Below, piece after piece: positions 46,061 to 56,277 of a stretch of 64,000 nt of DNA. Source of the stretch: Oceanospirillum sediminis (GTDB lineage Bacteria; Pseudomonadota; Gammaproteobacteria; Pseudomonadales; Halomonadaceae); the NCBI RefSeq assembly GCF_014164585.1, contig NZ_JACJFM010000018.1, positions 1-64,000 on the forward strand, read 5' to 3'. A model generated the notes under the pieces. That model was not told where the DNA came from. It saw only the letters and a list, made by a program, of their open reading frames with translations, and searched no databases. A program made the position numbers and the translations under genes. The stretch's first letter is position 1, and each line of letters opens with the position of its first letter.

Positions 46061-46581
46061 TTCGTTGAAATAAGGTAAGGGGGCAGCAGCGCTGCCTCTT
46101 TAAGGCTCCTCGACGTTAGGTGTGGATTTATTGAAATGTATCTGCCCGTCATCGTCGCCTCGCAAAGCCAATTTTCCACATAAGCGAGGAAGCAGGCCTG
46201 GAGGAACACAGGGCTGAAAGCCCGAGTAGTCCTTGCCTGAGCCCGAGAGTTGCGGAAACTGAGTGTGAAGCGTGGCAGAGAGACGGGGCAGAATCTGCCT
46301 TGATTCCGAGCTGAGCAAATAATCAGCCCGTAAATCAAATCCACACGCAACGTCGAAGAACCAAAAATGATCTTATTTCGGATCGTAAGGCCTTAGAGCT
46401 GAGGACTGAATGTTACCTGTTTATCATGTAAAGATTTAAATTTTATATTTGTTTTAAAGGCGTTAATTGCCTTTTTTCTCCCGTTAGTTGTCTTTTTTCT
46501 GAAAATATTTCATTCGAGATATCTATTTATCTGCCGATTGTTTGCTGTAGTTATCCTTACTTCAGACAGGTAGGAGGTATT
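46061..46581. other. non-coding region behind the SMC operon
   Basis: About 520 bases. It contains the 259 bp inverted-repeat-bounded element (46104-46362) and then an AT- and T-rich stretch leading to TAGGAGGTATT before the EF-hand gene. Minus-strand frames across the element have no recognisable product. Confidence 0.5.
46104..46362. mobile_element. MITE-like element or IS remnant with inverted ends
   Basis: The left end GGCTCCTCGACGTTAGGTGT and the inverted right end GGTTCTTCGACGTTGCGTGT match at 22 of the first 26 positions (arms extend to about 46133 and from 46333). The 259 bp interior has no transposase frame of useful length. No clear target-site duplication flanks it. The size and ends fit a non-autonomous element mobilised by an IS elsewhere, or a collapsed IS. 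The IS family is not assigned. Confidence 0.6.
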
Positions 46582-47778
46582 ATGAAAATTGACCATGGAC
46601 AGATCTCTATGGCATCGGCTCATAGGCGAGAGTCATACACTGAAACGAAAGAATCTCTGAGATATTTTGAGCGCTCTCCGGATGGTGAACGTAACGTAGA
46701 ATATCAGCGACAATCTCGTTCTTCAGGTGTTGAAATTGGTATGCAGGCGGTACTAGGTGATGTCGAAGCCGGGCGGTTACCTCAGTTTCCCGGACAAAGT
46801 GGAAGAGGACTGGGGCTTGGGTTACAAATTGCTAATCCTCCAGGCCAGGAGCAATTCAACAATCAATCTCCAGTCGTTGATGAGGTTGATGTTGTTGATG
46901 AGGGTGGAGATTTTCCGGATTCTATTGAAGAGCTGAAGTTATCCGTCTTTGTTCATATGATGGAGCAGATGTTCGGGGCTAAATTCCAGTTGCTCGATAA
47001 AGACGAGATGCTGAGAATCGATGAAAATGCTCAGGAAATGAATGAAATTGCGGATAAAATGGAAAGTGTTGTCAGCCAGGGGCATCCCGAAAGAGAGCAG
47101 CCTCAGCATGGCTGGCGCATGGAGTACCATGCATCTCAATCCTACCATGAAGAAGAGTACACTACTTTTTCTGCTCAGGGTAAGGTGGTGACCGGTGATG
47201 GTCGTGAAATAGACCTGAATCTGGAACTGGGGTTAAGCAGAGCTTTTCAATCTGAAACGGTGATCAGTGCGGTTGCAGGCACACTTAAAGACCCGCTGGT
47301 AATAAACTTTGATGCTCCTTCGGTAGGCCTGGATGATAATCAAACGTTCCGTTTTGATATAGATGCAGATGGTACGGTAGAAGATCTTGCTCAGCTAACC
47401 TCTGGCTCGGGTTTTTTAGCACTTGATCGCAATGGCGATGGCATCATTAATGATGGTACTGAATTATTTGGTGCTCAAAGTGGTAATGGCTTTGCTGATT
47501 TAAGAGAGTTGGATGAGGATGGTGATGGCTTTATTGACGAGGATGATTCTGTCTTCAGTCAGCTGAGGATCTGGACTCCGGGAGAGGATGGCAGTGGTGA
47601 GCTGTATGCTTTGCTGGATAAAGATGTTGGTGCTATTTATCTGGGGAATACCGATACCAAATTCCAGTTAAATCGTGCTTCTGATAATGAAAACCTTGGA
47701 GTATTACGTAGCAGTGGCGTCTTCCTGAAAGAATCCGGAGGTGTTGGCACTGTCCAGCAGATAGATCTTAAAGTCTGA
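46582..47778 (+). CDS. EF-hand calcium-binding conserved protein
   Basis: A 398 aa protein of a conserved gammaproteobacterial type I recognise only loosely. The C-terminal half carries two calcium-binding loops, LDRNGDGIINDGTE (about 294-307) and LDEDGDGFIDEDD (about 315-327), in the usual FRFDIDADG and GSGFLALD context. It ends in strands resembling a VCBS/hemolysin-associated domain. The N-terminal half is polar and probably disordered. There is no signal peptide, so it may be cytoplasmic or secreted by a non-Sec route. An excellent TAGGAGG box precedes the ATG. Function unknown; calcium binding is well supported. Confidence 0.75.
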   Translation: MKIDHGQISMASAHRRESYTETKESLRYFERSPDGERNVEYQRQSRSSGVEIGMQAVLGDVEAGRLPQFPGQSGRGLGLGLQIANPPGQEQFNNQSPVVDEVDVVDEGGDFPDSIEELKLSVFVHMMEQMFGAKFQLLDKDEMLRIDENAQEMNEIADKMESVVSQGHPEREQPQHGWRMEYHASQSYHEEEYTTFSAQGKVVTGDGREIDLNLELGLSRAFQSETVISAVAGTLKDPLVINFDAPSVGLDDNQTFRFDIDADGTVEDLAQLTSGSGFLALDRNGDGIINDGTELFGAQSGNGFADLRELDEDGDGFIDEDDSVFSQLRIWTPGEDGSGELYALLDKDVGAIYLGNTDTKFQLNRASDNENLGVLRSSGVFLKESGGVGTVQQIDLKV

Positions 47779-47860
47779 TACACAGACTCAAGTAAGGGGA
47801 GTGCGGGTTTAAAAGCTGATCACCAGATTAAACCCGCCCGTTGTGTATTCTATGATTTCT

Positions 47861-48832
47861 TTATCCTGTTTTTACCGATTCTTTAAACCATTTCAGATCA
47901 GGGCCTTTGGGCACGATCCCAGTCGGGTTCAGAGCCTTCACTGAGTAATAACCCGCTTTAATATGGTCTGGCCAGGTATTCTGGCTGAAAGCCGGAACCT
48001 GCATCAAACGATCCAGATAAGCCGATAGCGCTGGATAGTCGGCGATGCGTTTCAGGTTGGTTTTAAAAAGCCCATAGTAGGCCAGATCAAAGCGGATCAG
48101 GGTGACAAATAACCTGATATCACTTTCGGTTAACTGATCTGCAACAGCAAACTTCTGTCTGGTAAAGTGTTTTTCCAGAGTTTCCAGAGTAGAAAACACT
48201 TCTGCAAAGGCTTCTTCATAAGCTTGTTGACTGGTAGCAAATCCTGCCCGATATACACCATTGTTCAGAGTGTGATAAATACTGTTATTAAATGCGTCTA
48301 TCGCTTGCTGAAAGTTTTCAGGATATAGATCCAGTTCAGATTGATGAAGGGGACGCAATTCGGTATTAAATATCCTGAGAATCTCTTCTGATTCGTTATT
48401 AATGATGATCTGCTCCTGGGTATCCCAGAGAACAGGAACAGTCGCACGTCCGGTGTAGTTCTGATCAGATTGAGTATAAAGTTGATGAATATACTCTATC
48501 TCTTCATTTTCAGCGGCAGTGCTACCGGGAAATACAGTGTCTGATGGAGCAAAGTGCCAACCGAAATCTGTAATTTCAGGTGCCACAACACTGACAGGGA
48601 TATATTTCTCCAGTCCCAGTAACGAGCGGGCGATCAGAGTGCGTGTTGCCCAGGGGCAGATATAGGCAACGTATAATTTAATTGCTGGTTCAGCGTTTTG
48701 CTCAGAGATTTTTTTAAGATGATGCTCTGACAATGAACCTTTGAATGCACTGTTCTGACGAAGAAAGCGACCTTCATTATCCGTTTTTTGTACCGGATCC
48801 CACTTTTTTTGCCAATGACCATTAACCAGCAT
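47861..48832 (-). CDS. glutathionyl-hydroquinone reductase (YqjG/Xi-class GST)
   Basis: A 323 aa Xi-class glutathione transferase. It reduces glutathionyl-hydroquinones through the catalytic cysteine of the YICPWATRTLIARSLLGLE motif, and GRATVPVLWD and NNESEEILRIFN match the E. coli YqjG protein (328 aa). I start at the ATG at 48832, aligned to YqjG (VNGHWQKKWDP) and preceded by GAGG. The 24 extra residues of the longer frame are not typical. A monocistronic gene by spacing. Confidence 0.92.
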   Translation of the reverse strand: MLVNGHWQKKWDPVQKTDNEGRFLRQNSAFKGSLSEHHLKKISEQNAEPAIKLYVAYICPWATRTLIARSLLGLEKYIPVSVVAPEITDFGWHFAPSDTVFPGSTAAENEEIEYIHQLYTQSDQNYTGRATVPVLWDTQEQIIINNESEEILRIFNTELRPLHQSELDLYPENFQQAIDAFNNSIYHTLNNGVYRAGFATSQQAYEEAFAEVFSTLETLEKHFTRQKFAVADQLTESDIRLFVTLIRFDLAYYGLFKTNLKRIADYPALSAYLDRLMQVPAFSQNTWPDHIKAGYYSVKALNPTGIVPKGPDLKWFKESVKTG

Positions 48833-49381
48833 TTCAAAAAACCTCATACACGGCTGAACAAGATACTTTGTTATTTTCCGGTCAACAGCCGGAGAATATA
48901 GCAATCGTTAGCAGGGGCTTTTGTTCCGGTGCTTAACTTATTGCTCTGATTTTGATTATCGCTATTTGCTGTCAGGATACAATCCAGTTGAAAATTAACT
49001 CAGTGTTAACTACTGGTTGATAATGCTGGGTAGCTATAACAGAGATGGAACAGGTTAAAAACTCGCCGCCTTCTTGAGGTGCTGCTCAGGCTGATATAGC
49101 GATCAGTATGATTGTCATAAAAATGGGTAAGTCATTGTGCAGTCGATACTTATTCGTTTCTATTTAAGAGGTATTTTTGATTAATATCATTGTTTGCTTT
49201 CTTGTTACAAAAAGAAACTTCCAGTATTTAAAATTGTACGTATGTTACTTTTCCATGAGTTTTACACGATGCCTTGTGTCACAATTTCACAAATGAGTGT
49301 GTCGTTGCATAAAAAGAAAGACGCCTGATCCTCCTTTCAGAATGCGTTATCCTCTGTCCCGTTACTGCCTCGAGAACAAAA
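48833..49381. other. divergent region before the hybrid kinase
   Basis: About 550 bases, AT-rich, between the divergent reductase and hybrid-kinase genes. It must contain both promoters. I see no ORF with a ribosome site and no strong hairpin, so the length is not explained. Confidence 0.35.
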
Positions 49382-52300
49382 ATGAGTGTTGCTGATAAAA
49401 TCAGACTGCGTTTGCCAGACAGTATTCTCTGGTTAAGCCTGATACTGCTGGTTATGCTGACTCCGGTTGTGTTGTACATAGCGCAATCTCAGTCTGTTAT
49501 ACAGTTACTGGAGACCCGGGATCGATTGAATGAGCATCGAGAACTGATGAATAGTATGCGTCGTGAGGCTGCATTACTCAGTTCTGGCCATAGAAATGAT
49601 CCGGGAGAAACGTTATTGGCAAGTATCAGGCTGTATCATGATAGTGCAGAGCAAATCGCTCGTAGCCTGACGTTATACGGAAGTGGATTAAGTGATGTAT
49701 TGCCTTTGTGGAATCGCTATCAGAAACATCATCAGGATTTTCATACTCTGATTCAACAGATATCCTCATACTCATCTGCTCATACCCGTTTACTACTCAA
49801 GTCAGAAGAAATTTTCCAGCAGGCTAAAGAGGAGCTGAATAATGACCTGTTTTCATCAGCGGAAACTTATGAGTACCAGTTAATTCTGTCGGAAATTTTC
49901 CTGTACAGCTTCCGGTTCTCCGCTTTGCCTGATGGTGATGCGGCAACCAGTTTGTACAGCTATATTGATATTATCAGAACATCCCCTCTTATCACGGATC
50001 ATGCTGAGGCTGATCGTATTTTCAGCCCTGTTATGGCGTATGAAGGTCAGGTTCGAGAGTCAGTACGTAATATCCATATGGCTGTCGGAGAGCTGATGAG
50101 TCTTCCGGCCTACTATGCTTTCGAACAATTTGAAATGGCGTTTGAGCATCAGGTTGATAGTCAGTATCGTGAAAAAAGCCATTATCTATTGCTGATGGTT
50201 AAGATAGTGGTTGTGCTGTCTTTTATTATTGTGATTGTGACATGGCACCTCAGAAAGTCGAAAAAGACTCTGGAGAGGTTAAATACTCAGCTGGAAGGTT
50301 TTAAAAGTGCTCTGGATGAGCATGCTATCGTCAGTATTACGGATAAAAAAGGTGTTATTACATATGTCAATAAGAAGTTCACTGAGATTAGCGGTTATCG
50401 GAGTGAAGAGTTAATAGGGAAAACTCATCGCCTGGTTAATTCGGGTATTCATCCTAAGTCTTTTTTTGCTTCTTTGTGGAAGTCTGTCCATAGAAATGAA
50501 GTCTGGCACGGCGATGTCTGTAATGTCACTAAGACCGGTGAACATTACTGGGTTCATGCTACTGTTATGCCTGCTGTTAATCGGTTTGAAGAGCTGGAAT
50601 CGATTATTTCAGTCAGAACAGATATCACTCGCCAGAAACAGATTGAGACAGAGCTACTGGCTGAAAAAGAGAAAGCTGAAGAGGCCAGTCGGGCTAAAAG
50701 CGGGTTTCTGGCCAATATGAGCCATGAGATTCGCACACCAATGAATGCTGTTATCGGTATGAGTCATCTGGCTCTGCAGCATTCAGATGATCCGGGTGTA
50801 AAGGGTTATATTGATAAAATTCAGACTGCGGCTCAGAATCTGCTGGGCATTATTAATGATATTCTGGATTTTTCAAAGATAGAAGCAGGTAAACTGGAAG
50901 TCGAACAATCTGCCTACAGGCTGGATAACGTGCTGAATAACCTGGCTTCTGTGGTTGAAGTTAAAGCGTCTGAAAAAGAGCTGCCAGTGATATTTAACGT
51001 AGCTGATGATGTTCCTCTATCACTGGAGGGCGATGCTTTGCGCCTGGGACAAGTACTGCTGAATCTTGTCAATAATGCGATCAAATTTACGAATACAGGC
51101 GAAGTACGGATTAATGTATCACTGATTAGCCAGAAGGATGAACAGGTTATCCTGCGTTTTGCTGTTAAGGATACAGGTATTGGTCTTAGTTGTGAGCAGC
51201 AACAAACACTATTCCAGGCATTTTCTCAGGCTGATGTTTCGACAACACGACAGTATGGTGGAACAGGGTTAGGACTGGCGATCAGTAAGCAGCTGACTGA
51301 GCTGATGGGTGGTCAGATTGGGGTGTTTTCTGAGCCGGGAGAGGGCAGCGAATTTTTTTTCACTATTCAGAATAAGCGTCATCAGCAAATTGAAGCAGAT
51401 AATGCAGACCTGAATGCAATCAGAGTGCTGTATATTGACGATGATCCTATTGCTCTGAACTCTGTACTGGAATTGTGTGTGGCCGAAGGGATCGAAGCTG
51501 TGGGTGAAAGCAGCTCTCCCGATGGTCTGAATCATCTGGTGAATACTTCCTTGTCTGATCAGGCCGAATTTGATGTGGTGATAGTGGACTGGCAGATGCC
51601 GATGCTGGATGGTTTCCAGGTGGCACAGTCGATCAGAAATAATCCGGCGCTACCTAAGCAACCGGCTATTATTCTGATCACTTCACATAATGATGAGAGT
51701 TTGCAGTCCAGGGTAAATTCTGCGTTATTTGATGCTGTACTGCTTAAGCCTGTATCCGGTGAGCAGCTGGTTGAGTCTCTGCAAGATGTCCTGAATACCA
51801 GATCAGAATATTCTGTACGACATAATATTGGTTTTACTCAGGGGGATAATCAACACATTTCCTCCCGTGCAGGAGCCAGAGTCCTGATTGCTGAAGATAA
51901 TCAGATTAATCAGGAAGTGATTCAGGGGCTGATGGCTCCCTTTGATATGGATGTCACTCTGGTTAGTAACGGGCTTGAACTGGTTCAGGCCGTGCAACAA
52001 GCCCAGTTTGATCTGATTCTGACGGATATTCAGATGCCTGAGCTGGATGGTATGGAGGCGACTCGTCAGATTCTGGCAATGTCATTGCCTAAAATTCCTC
52101 CTGTTATTGCGATGACTGCCCATGCTATGACAGAGGATATTAAGCGTTGTCATGAGGCTGGAATGTCAGATCACATCTCTAAGCCAATTGACCCTGACAG
52201 GTTGAAAGATGTGCTGATTCGCTGGATTGAACCCAGAGTCATTGTTGGTGATTTTTCCGATAGTACCCGGACTAACGTATCTCAGAGTGAGTTACCTGAC

Positions 52301-52954
52301 GAGATTGAGCATCTGGATATGTTTCAGGCATTGCGCTCAACCGCAGGTAATAAAGCTTTGCTGAAAAAGCTATTGCTGCAGTTTGTGAACGATTATCAAG
52401 CGTCGGAAACTCGACTGTCGGATATGATTCAGCGAGAGGACTGGGGGGCTATGACAATCTGGTTGCATACCCTAAAAGGCGCTTCAGCCACTCTGGGGGT
52501 TGATAAAGTCGCTGCGATAGCCGGAGATATGGAACTCAGATTTCAGAGTGATGGCACGCTGTCTCTGGATGCAACTGAAGAGTTACTGTTTACTCTGAAT
52601 CAGGTACTGGAAGCTATATATCAATGTACAGGCAAATTTCCGAATGATCAGGGAACCAGTGAACAGAGTGATCAGGCTTTTGTGAATAGTCTGCAACCAT
52701 CATCTGGCGGCTCATTACCTGTGGCTGATATTCAGCAATTATTGGATAAAGTTGAGCCTATGCTGGAAGAGGGAGATGCCGAGGTGCTGGATCTGGTGCC
52801 TTTATTGCTGGAGCTGTGTCAGCAGGATGAAGTACTAATGGATCTGGCAGCTAAAACTCTGGATGCTGTTGAGAGTTTTGAGTTTGAGGCGGCTGGTGAA
52901 CATCTGGAAACGCTTGAACAGAGCCTGTTAAACTGGAAAGACCCTGTTCTTTAA
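49382..52954 (+). CDS. hybrid sensor histidine kinase, PAS-HisKA-HATPase-REC-REC-Hpt
   Basis: A 1190 aa BarA/ArcB-style phosphorelay kinase. Membrane helices near 16-35 and 275-293 enclose a mostly helical periplasmic domain. Then a PAS domain (about 310-425), a phospho-acceptor H448 (NMSHEIRTPMNAV), and an ATPase with NAIKFT, DTGIGL and GGTGLGLAIS. A first receiver has D736 (VVIVDWQMP), a second has D882 (LILTDIQMP), and an Hpt domain carries H1029 (LHTLKGASATLG). A further 100-residue tail has no clear motif. All relay residues are present, so it should be active. The cognate regulator is not adjacent. The ATG lies in a weak ribosome-binding context. Confidence 0.93.
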   Translation: MSVADKIRLRLPDSILWLSLILLVMLTPVVLYIAQSQSVIQLLETRDRLNEHRELMNSMRREAALLSSGHRNDPGETLLASIRLYHDSAEQIARSLTLYGSGLSDVLPLWNRYQKHHQDFHTLIQQISSYSSAHTRLLLKSEEIFQQAKEELNNDLFSSAETYEYQLILSEIFLYSFRFSALPDGDAATSLYSYIDIIRTSPLITDHAEADRIFSPVMAYEGQVRESVRNIHMAVGELMSLPAYYAFEQFEMAFEHQVDSQYREKSHYLLLMVKIVVVLSFIIVIVTWHLRKSKKTLERLNTQLEGFKSALDEHAIVSITDKKGVITYVNKKFTEISGYRSEELIGKTHRLVNSGIHPKSFFASLWKSVHRNEVWHGDVCNVTKTGEHYWVHATVMPAVNRFEELESIISVRTDITRQKQIETELLAEKEKAEEASRAKSGFLANMSHEIRTPMNAVIGMSHLALQHSDDPGVKGYIDKIQTAAQNLLGIINDILDFSKIEAGKLEVEQSAYRLDNVLNNLASVVEVKASEKELPVIFNVADDVPLSLEGDALRLGQVLLNLVNNAIKFTNTGEVRINVSLISQKDEQVILRFAVKDTGIGLSCEQQQTLFQAFSQADVSTTRQYGGTGLGLAISKQLTELMGGQIGVFSEPGEGSEFFFTIQNKRHQQIEADNADLNAIRVLYIDDDPIALNSVLELCVAEGIEAVGESSSPDGLNHLVNTSLSDQAEFDVVIVDWQMPMLDGFQVAQSIRNNPALPKQPAIILITSHNDESLQSRVNSALFDAVLLKPVSGEQLVESLQDVLNTRSEYSVRHNIGFTQGDNQHISSRAGARVLIAEDNQINQEVIQGLMAPFDMDVTLVSNGLELVQAVQQAQFDLILTDIQMPELDGMEATRQILAMSLPKIPPVIAMTAHAMTEDIKRCHEAGMSDHISKPIDPDRLKDVLIRWIEPRVIVGDFSDSTRTNVSQSELPDEIEHLDMFQALRSTAGNKALLKKLLLQFVNDYQASETRLSDMIQREDWGAMTIWLHTLKGASATLGVDKVAAIAGDMELRFQSDGTLSLDATEELLFTLNQVLEAIYQCTGKFPNDQGTSEQSDQAFVNSLQPSSGGSLPVADIQQLLDKVEPMLEEGDAEVLDLVPLLLELCQQDEVLMDLAAKTLDAVESFEFEAAGEHLETLEQSLLNWKDPVL

Positions 52955-52990
52955 CGGGACCGGCTTGTAATAACCAGCCCCTGGGATCCA

Positions 52991-53842
52991 TTAGTGGTTT
53001 TCTTCATCTGAGACGCGCAGAAGAATTCGGTCCAGCATTCTTGTTGATAGAATACGCCTGAGCCAGCCAAAAAGATACGTCGGAAAAGTGACGTAATAGC
53101 GAGCCTTAGGAGAAGAGTTTTCCAGAGCATGAATCAGGCATTTGGTGACCGCTTCTGGTCCCAGTGTAAAAGCTCCGCCATCTTTGGTATCTGCAGTAGC
53201 AAGACGGCGTTCTACAGCTTCATACACTGACCTGTGAGCGCTGTTTGCCGGATCAATATGCTGTTTAAACTGCTGATAGGCATTTTCTCTGAACCGACTG
53301 GTGATAGGACCTGGTTCGATCAGGCTGATATGTATGCCAGTACCATTCAGTTCCTGACGAAGTGTATCGGTCAAACCTTCCAGGGCGAATTTAGAGGCAT
53401 TATAGGCACCTCTGTACTGCATAGTGATCAGACCCAGAACAGAGCTGTTTTGTATAATACGCCCATGCCCTTGTTGCCTCATTATCGGAAGTACCTGGCA
53501 GGTTAGTTCATGCCAGCCAAAAAGATTGGTTTCAAACTGCTGCCTCAGGCTATCGCGGCTCAGATCTTCAACGGCGCCGGGGATACCATAGGCCCCGTTA
53601 TTAAACAGGGCATCCAGCGTGCCTCCGGTCTTTTGCAGAATATGTTCAACTGCATTGGTGATTGAATGACTGCAGTCCAGATCTAATAAACAGGCATCTG
53701 TCAGTCCTTCTGCTAGCAGTCGTTGTACATCTTCTTCTTTTCTTGCGGTTGCAAAAACACGATAACCCCGTTTCTGCAAGGCATGGGCAGCATGATGCCC
53801 AATGCCACTGGAGCATCCTGTAATAAGAATTGATCTGGTCAT
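52991..53842 (-). CDS. short-chain dehydrogenase/reductase
   Basis: A 283 aa classical SDR. It has the NADP-binding ITGCSSGIGHHAA motif with an arginine-rich following turn (TARKEED) favouring NADP, the structural NNGAYG motif, and the catalytic Ser in NSSVLGL, Tyr and Lys in YNASKFALEG. The C-terminal extension contains a hydrophobic segment (YYVTFPTYLFGWLRRIL) like YbbO-type aldehyde reductases, suggesting membrane association. Substrate unknown. It is convergent with the hybrid kinase gene and upstream of nothing obviously linked. Confidence 0.9.
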   Translation of the reverse strand: MTRSILITGCSSGIGHHAAHALQKRGYRVFATARKEEDVQRLLAEGLTDACLLDLDCSHSITNAVEHILQKTGGTLDALFNNGAYGIPGAVEDLSRDSLRQQFETNLFGWHELTCQVLPIMRQQGHGRIIQNSSVLGLITMQYRGAYNASKFALEGLTDTLRQELNGTGIHISLIEPGPITSRFRENAYQQFKQHIDPANSAHRSVYEAVERRLATADTKDGGAFTLGPEAVTKCLIHALENSSPKARYYVTFPTYLFGWLRRILSTRMLDRILLRVSDEENH

Positions 53843-53857
53843 TATGTTATTGTCAGG

Positions 53858-55909
53858 TCAGCTTAAAGTCTGTTCATCGGAAAGAGGCCCATCAGGGCCA
53901 GGCGTACGGCTCATTATAAAGCGTTGTTTTCCCTGAGCCTTACCTTCTTTAACCCTTTCCTCTGCCAGATAGAAGAGCTGTTTGCTGTTCAGATCAGCTA
54001 ATGAAAACTCCTGAGTATCGACAATGCCACCGGTCACTGAAACAAAAAAGCTCTTGTTACTGGTATCAAAGCGATAATGTGAGATGTAACTGTTAATTTT
54101 TTCACAGGTTGTATAAGCCTCCGTTGCAGAGATATCTGGCATCAATATGGCAAAAACCTGACCTGAGTAGCGGGCGACCAGATCAAGAGGGCGCACTTGT
54201 TGCTGAAGAATATCAGCGATGGTTTCGATCACCAGGTCTCCGGTATGCTCGCCATACTCGGCGTTAACCGATTCCATATTATCAATATCAATGATGATAA
54301 TACTGAAATGCCCTTCGCCAAACTTTACTCGCTGCATAAAGGCGCTCAGGCGACTCATATAGTAGCGACGATTAAGCAAGCCGGTCAGGGTATCGGTAAT
54401 CGCCAGCTGTTCCAGCTGTTGCTGACTTTTTCTCTGCTCAGTGATATCTGTAAAAATACCGTGGGCAGAGTCCAGTTTACCTTCTTCGGTAAAACTGAGC
54501 GGCTCGCCTTTGCAGAGAATATGCCGTGGCTGGCCTTCTCCATCGATCAGATCATTTTCTATCTGAAAGCGGGCTTTATGTTCCCGTATGGTATCGCCAA
54601 AGTGGCTGAAAAAGTTTCGTACCGATGCAATATCTGAGTTGTTTGATAGCTCTTTAAGCACAAACTCTCTTGATTCATGGTACCCACCCAACAGGTTGGC
54701 ACTGATATCATCCAGGAACAGAGCGCCTTTATCCCGGTCCCAGCGCCAGTAGCCTAATTCACCGGCCCAGAGAATAATGTCCTGCTTTTTGATACTGTCC
54801 TTCAAATCGTGTTCTATCTCTGCTTTCAGGGCAATCTGCTCCTGAAGCTTTCTATTATAGAAAAACAGTAAGACCAACATTAGTAGAATGCTGGCAATAA
54901 CAATCAACGCAATTTTAAGATAAAGCTGGCGCTGATTCTCGCGATCCTGTTTGGGTGTCCACTGAAAGCCTTCCAGTGAATAATCCGGTTGTAGCAGTCC
55001 AAGAGAGACAAAAGTATTGGCCATATGCCGCCAGCGGGTTTCATTCATATGACCCAGTTCGACCAGTTCAGGAAGAATCAGCTCTTTCATCTGTCGATAT
55101 TCAAATTCAAGATGTTCCCGTGTATGGGCATTGGGGAAGTCACTGTATTTTTGCAGAATCAGATCAATAATTTCATCGGGACGATCAAAGGCATATTTCC
55201 AGCCACGAAGGCTGGCACGGACGAAGGCTTTTACCAGTTCGGGTTTCTGATTAATCATGTCCTCACTGGTAAACATGGTATCGCCATAAAAGTCGATACC
55301 ATAGGAACGGGGAAGAATCAGCCGGTAAGGAATACCTGCTTTTTCCAGTTCATAGGGTTGATTGGTGGTGTAAACCGATACTGCATCTGACTTTTGACTG
55401 ATCAGCTGTGCAGTACTGAATGAGCTTGGGATGTGTTCATACTGCTTGTCGGTGATACCTTCAGCCAGAAGAACGGCGTAGGTTTCGGCGTCGTTAGTCA
55501 GCTCCCCGATTTCCAGACGCTTTCCAGAAAAATCCTGAGGAGTGAGTATGCCTGATTCAGCCAGGGTAGCGATACCTGCTGCCGAGTGCTGGAATATCAC
55601 TCCCAGCGCGACCACTGGCTGGCCGCTGGTTCGGGCCAGTAACAGTTCTGAACCTGTCACGCCAAAAGTGGCCTTGCCACTGAGTACCTCTTCCAGAGAT
55701 GAACGCACATTAAAACCGCCAGGACGTATCGTAACATCCAGGCCTTCATGGCGATAAAAGCCTTTTTCCAATGCAGCATAAAAGCCGGCAAACTCATACT
55801 GATGAGTCCAGGATAGTTGTAATACTACTTTCTCTGCAGCCTGAGATAATGAACTCAGCAGCATGGCAGAGAAGAACAGAAAAGATAGAAAGCCTGATCG
55901 GAGAGGCAT
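53858..55909 (-). CDS. NMT1/THI5 binding domain fused to PAS and degenerate GGDEF
   Basis: A 683 aa membrane sensor. A signal sequence (about 1-25) leads to an NMT1/SsuA-like periplasmic binding domain (about 28-310: LQLSWTHQYEFAGFYAALEKGF, SYGIDFYGDTMFT). One membrane helix (about 330-350), a PAS region (about 370-490) and a GGDEF domain follow. The cyclase signature site reads SGQVF (residues 582-586) instead of GGDEF, so diguanylate cyclase activity is doubtful, although the IIIDIDNMESVNAEYGEH and GD metal-side motif survives. It may bind c-di-GMP or GTP as a receptor. The ATG at 55909 has AGGGA upstream. Ligand probably a pyrimidine or alkanesulfonate-like compound by family. Confidence 0.87.
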   Translation of the reverse strand: MPLRSGFLSFLFFSAMLLSSLSQAAEKVVLQLSWTHQYEFAGFYAALEKGFYRHEGLDVTIRPGGFNVRSSLEEVLSGKATFGVTGSELLLARTSGQPVVALGVIFQHSAAGIATLAESGILTPQDFSGKRLEIGELTNDAETYAVLLAEGITDKQYEHIPSSFSTAQLISQKSDAVSVYTTNQPYELEKAGIPYRLILPRSYGIDFYGDTMFTSEDMINQKPELVKAFVRASLRGWKYAFDRPDEIIDLILQKYSDFPNAHTREHLEFEYRQMKELILPELVELGHMNETRWRHMANTFVSLGLLQPDYSLEGFQWTPKQDRENQRQLYLKIALIVIASILLMLVLLFFYNRKLQEQIALKAEIEHDLKDSIKKQDIILWAGELGYWRWDRDKGALFLDDISANLLGGYHESREFVLKELSNNSDIASVRNFFSHFGDTIREHKARFQIENDLIDGEGQPRHILCKGEPLSFTEEGKLDSAHGIFTDITEQRKSQQQLEQLAITDTLTGLLNRRYYMSRLSAFMQRVKFGEGHFSIIIIDIDNMESVNAEYGEHTGDLVIETIADILQQQVRPLDLVARYSGQVFAILMPDISATEAYTTCEKINSYISHYRFDTSNKSFFVSVTGGIVDTQEFSLADLNSKQLFYLAEERVKEGKAQGKQRFIMSRTPGPDGPLSDEQTLS

Positions 55910-56277
55910 CAAGTAGTTCCCTTTTTCCCTGGTGTCGGATCTCATTAATACCGACAAACTCTATGATCTGGTGTTTCTGCAGAATATCGACAATTGTGAT
56001 TCAGATAATGCGTCAATAATTCTGATGAATGCTCCTATTGTATCGGATATGCTTAATATAGAGCACCTTTATCATAATGAAAAACAGCAGACAGAGTGAA
56101 ATAATCTCTGTTTCATCTGGTAATTGCAGTCGATATTCAGATATTTTGCTATTGATTGGCTACTCTGGAGAAAGTGTCTGTCACTCTGTGTCACTGTTCT
56201 GGCATAATTGCCGCTTTTATTTTTGATGTTCCTTCAAATTTTTCTTCTGACATGACTTTTATTACAGGTATACGCTC
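55910..56277. other. divergent region before ybiT
   Basis: About 370 AT-rich bases between divergent genes, containing both promoters. I see no supportable ORF or structured RNA. Confidence 0.4.

Noticed and set aside
46018-46350. 110-codon minus-strand frame across the inverted-repeat element
   Set aside because: It runs from within the SMC gene's antisense through the element and shows no transposase motif.
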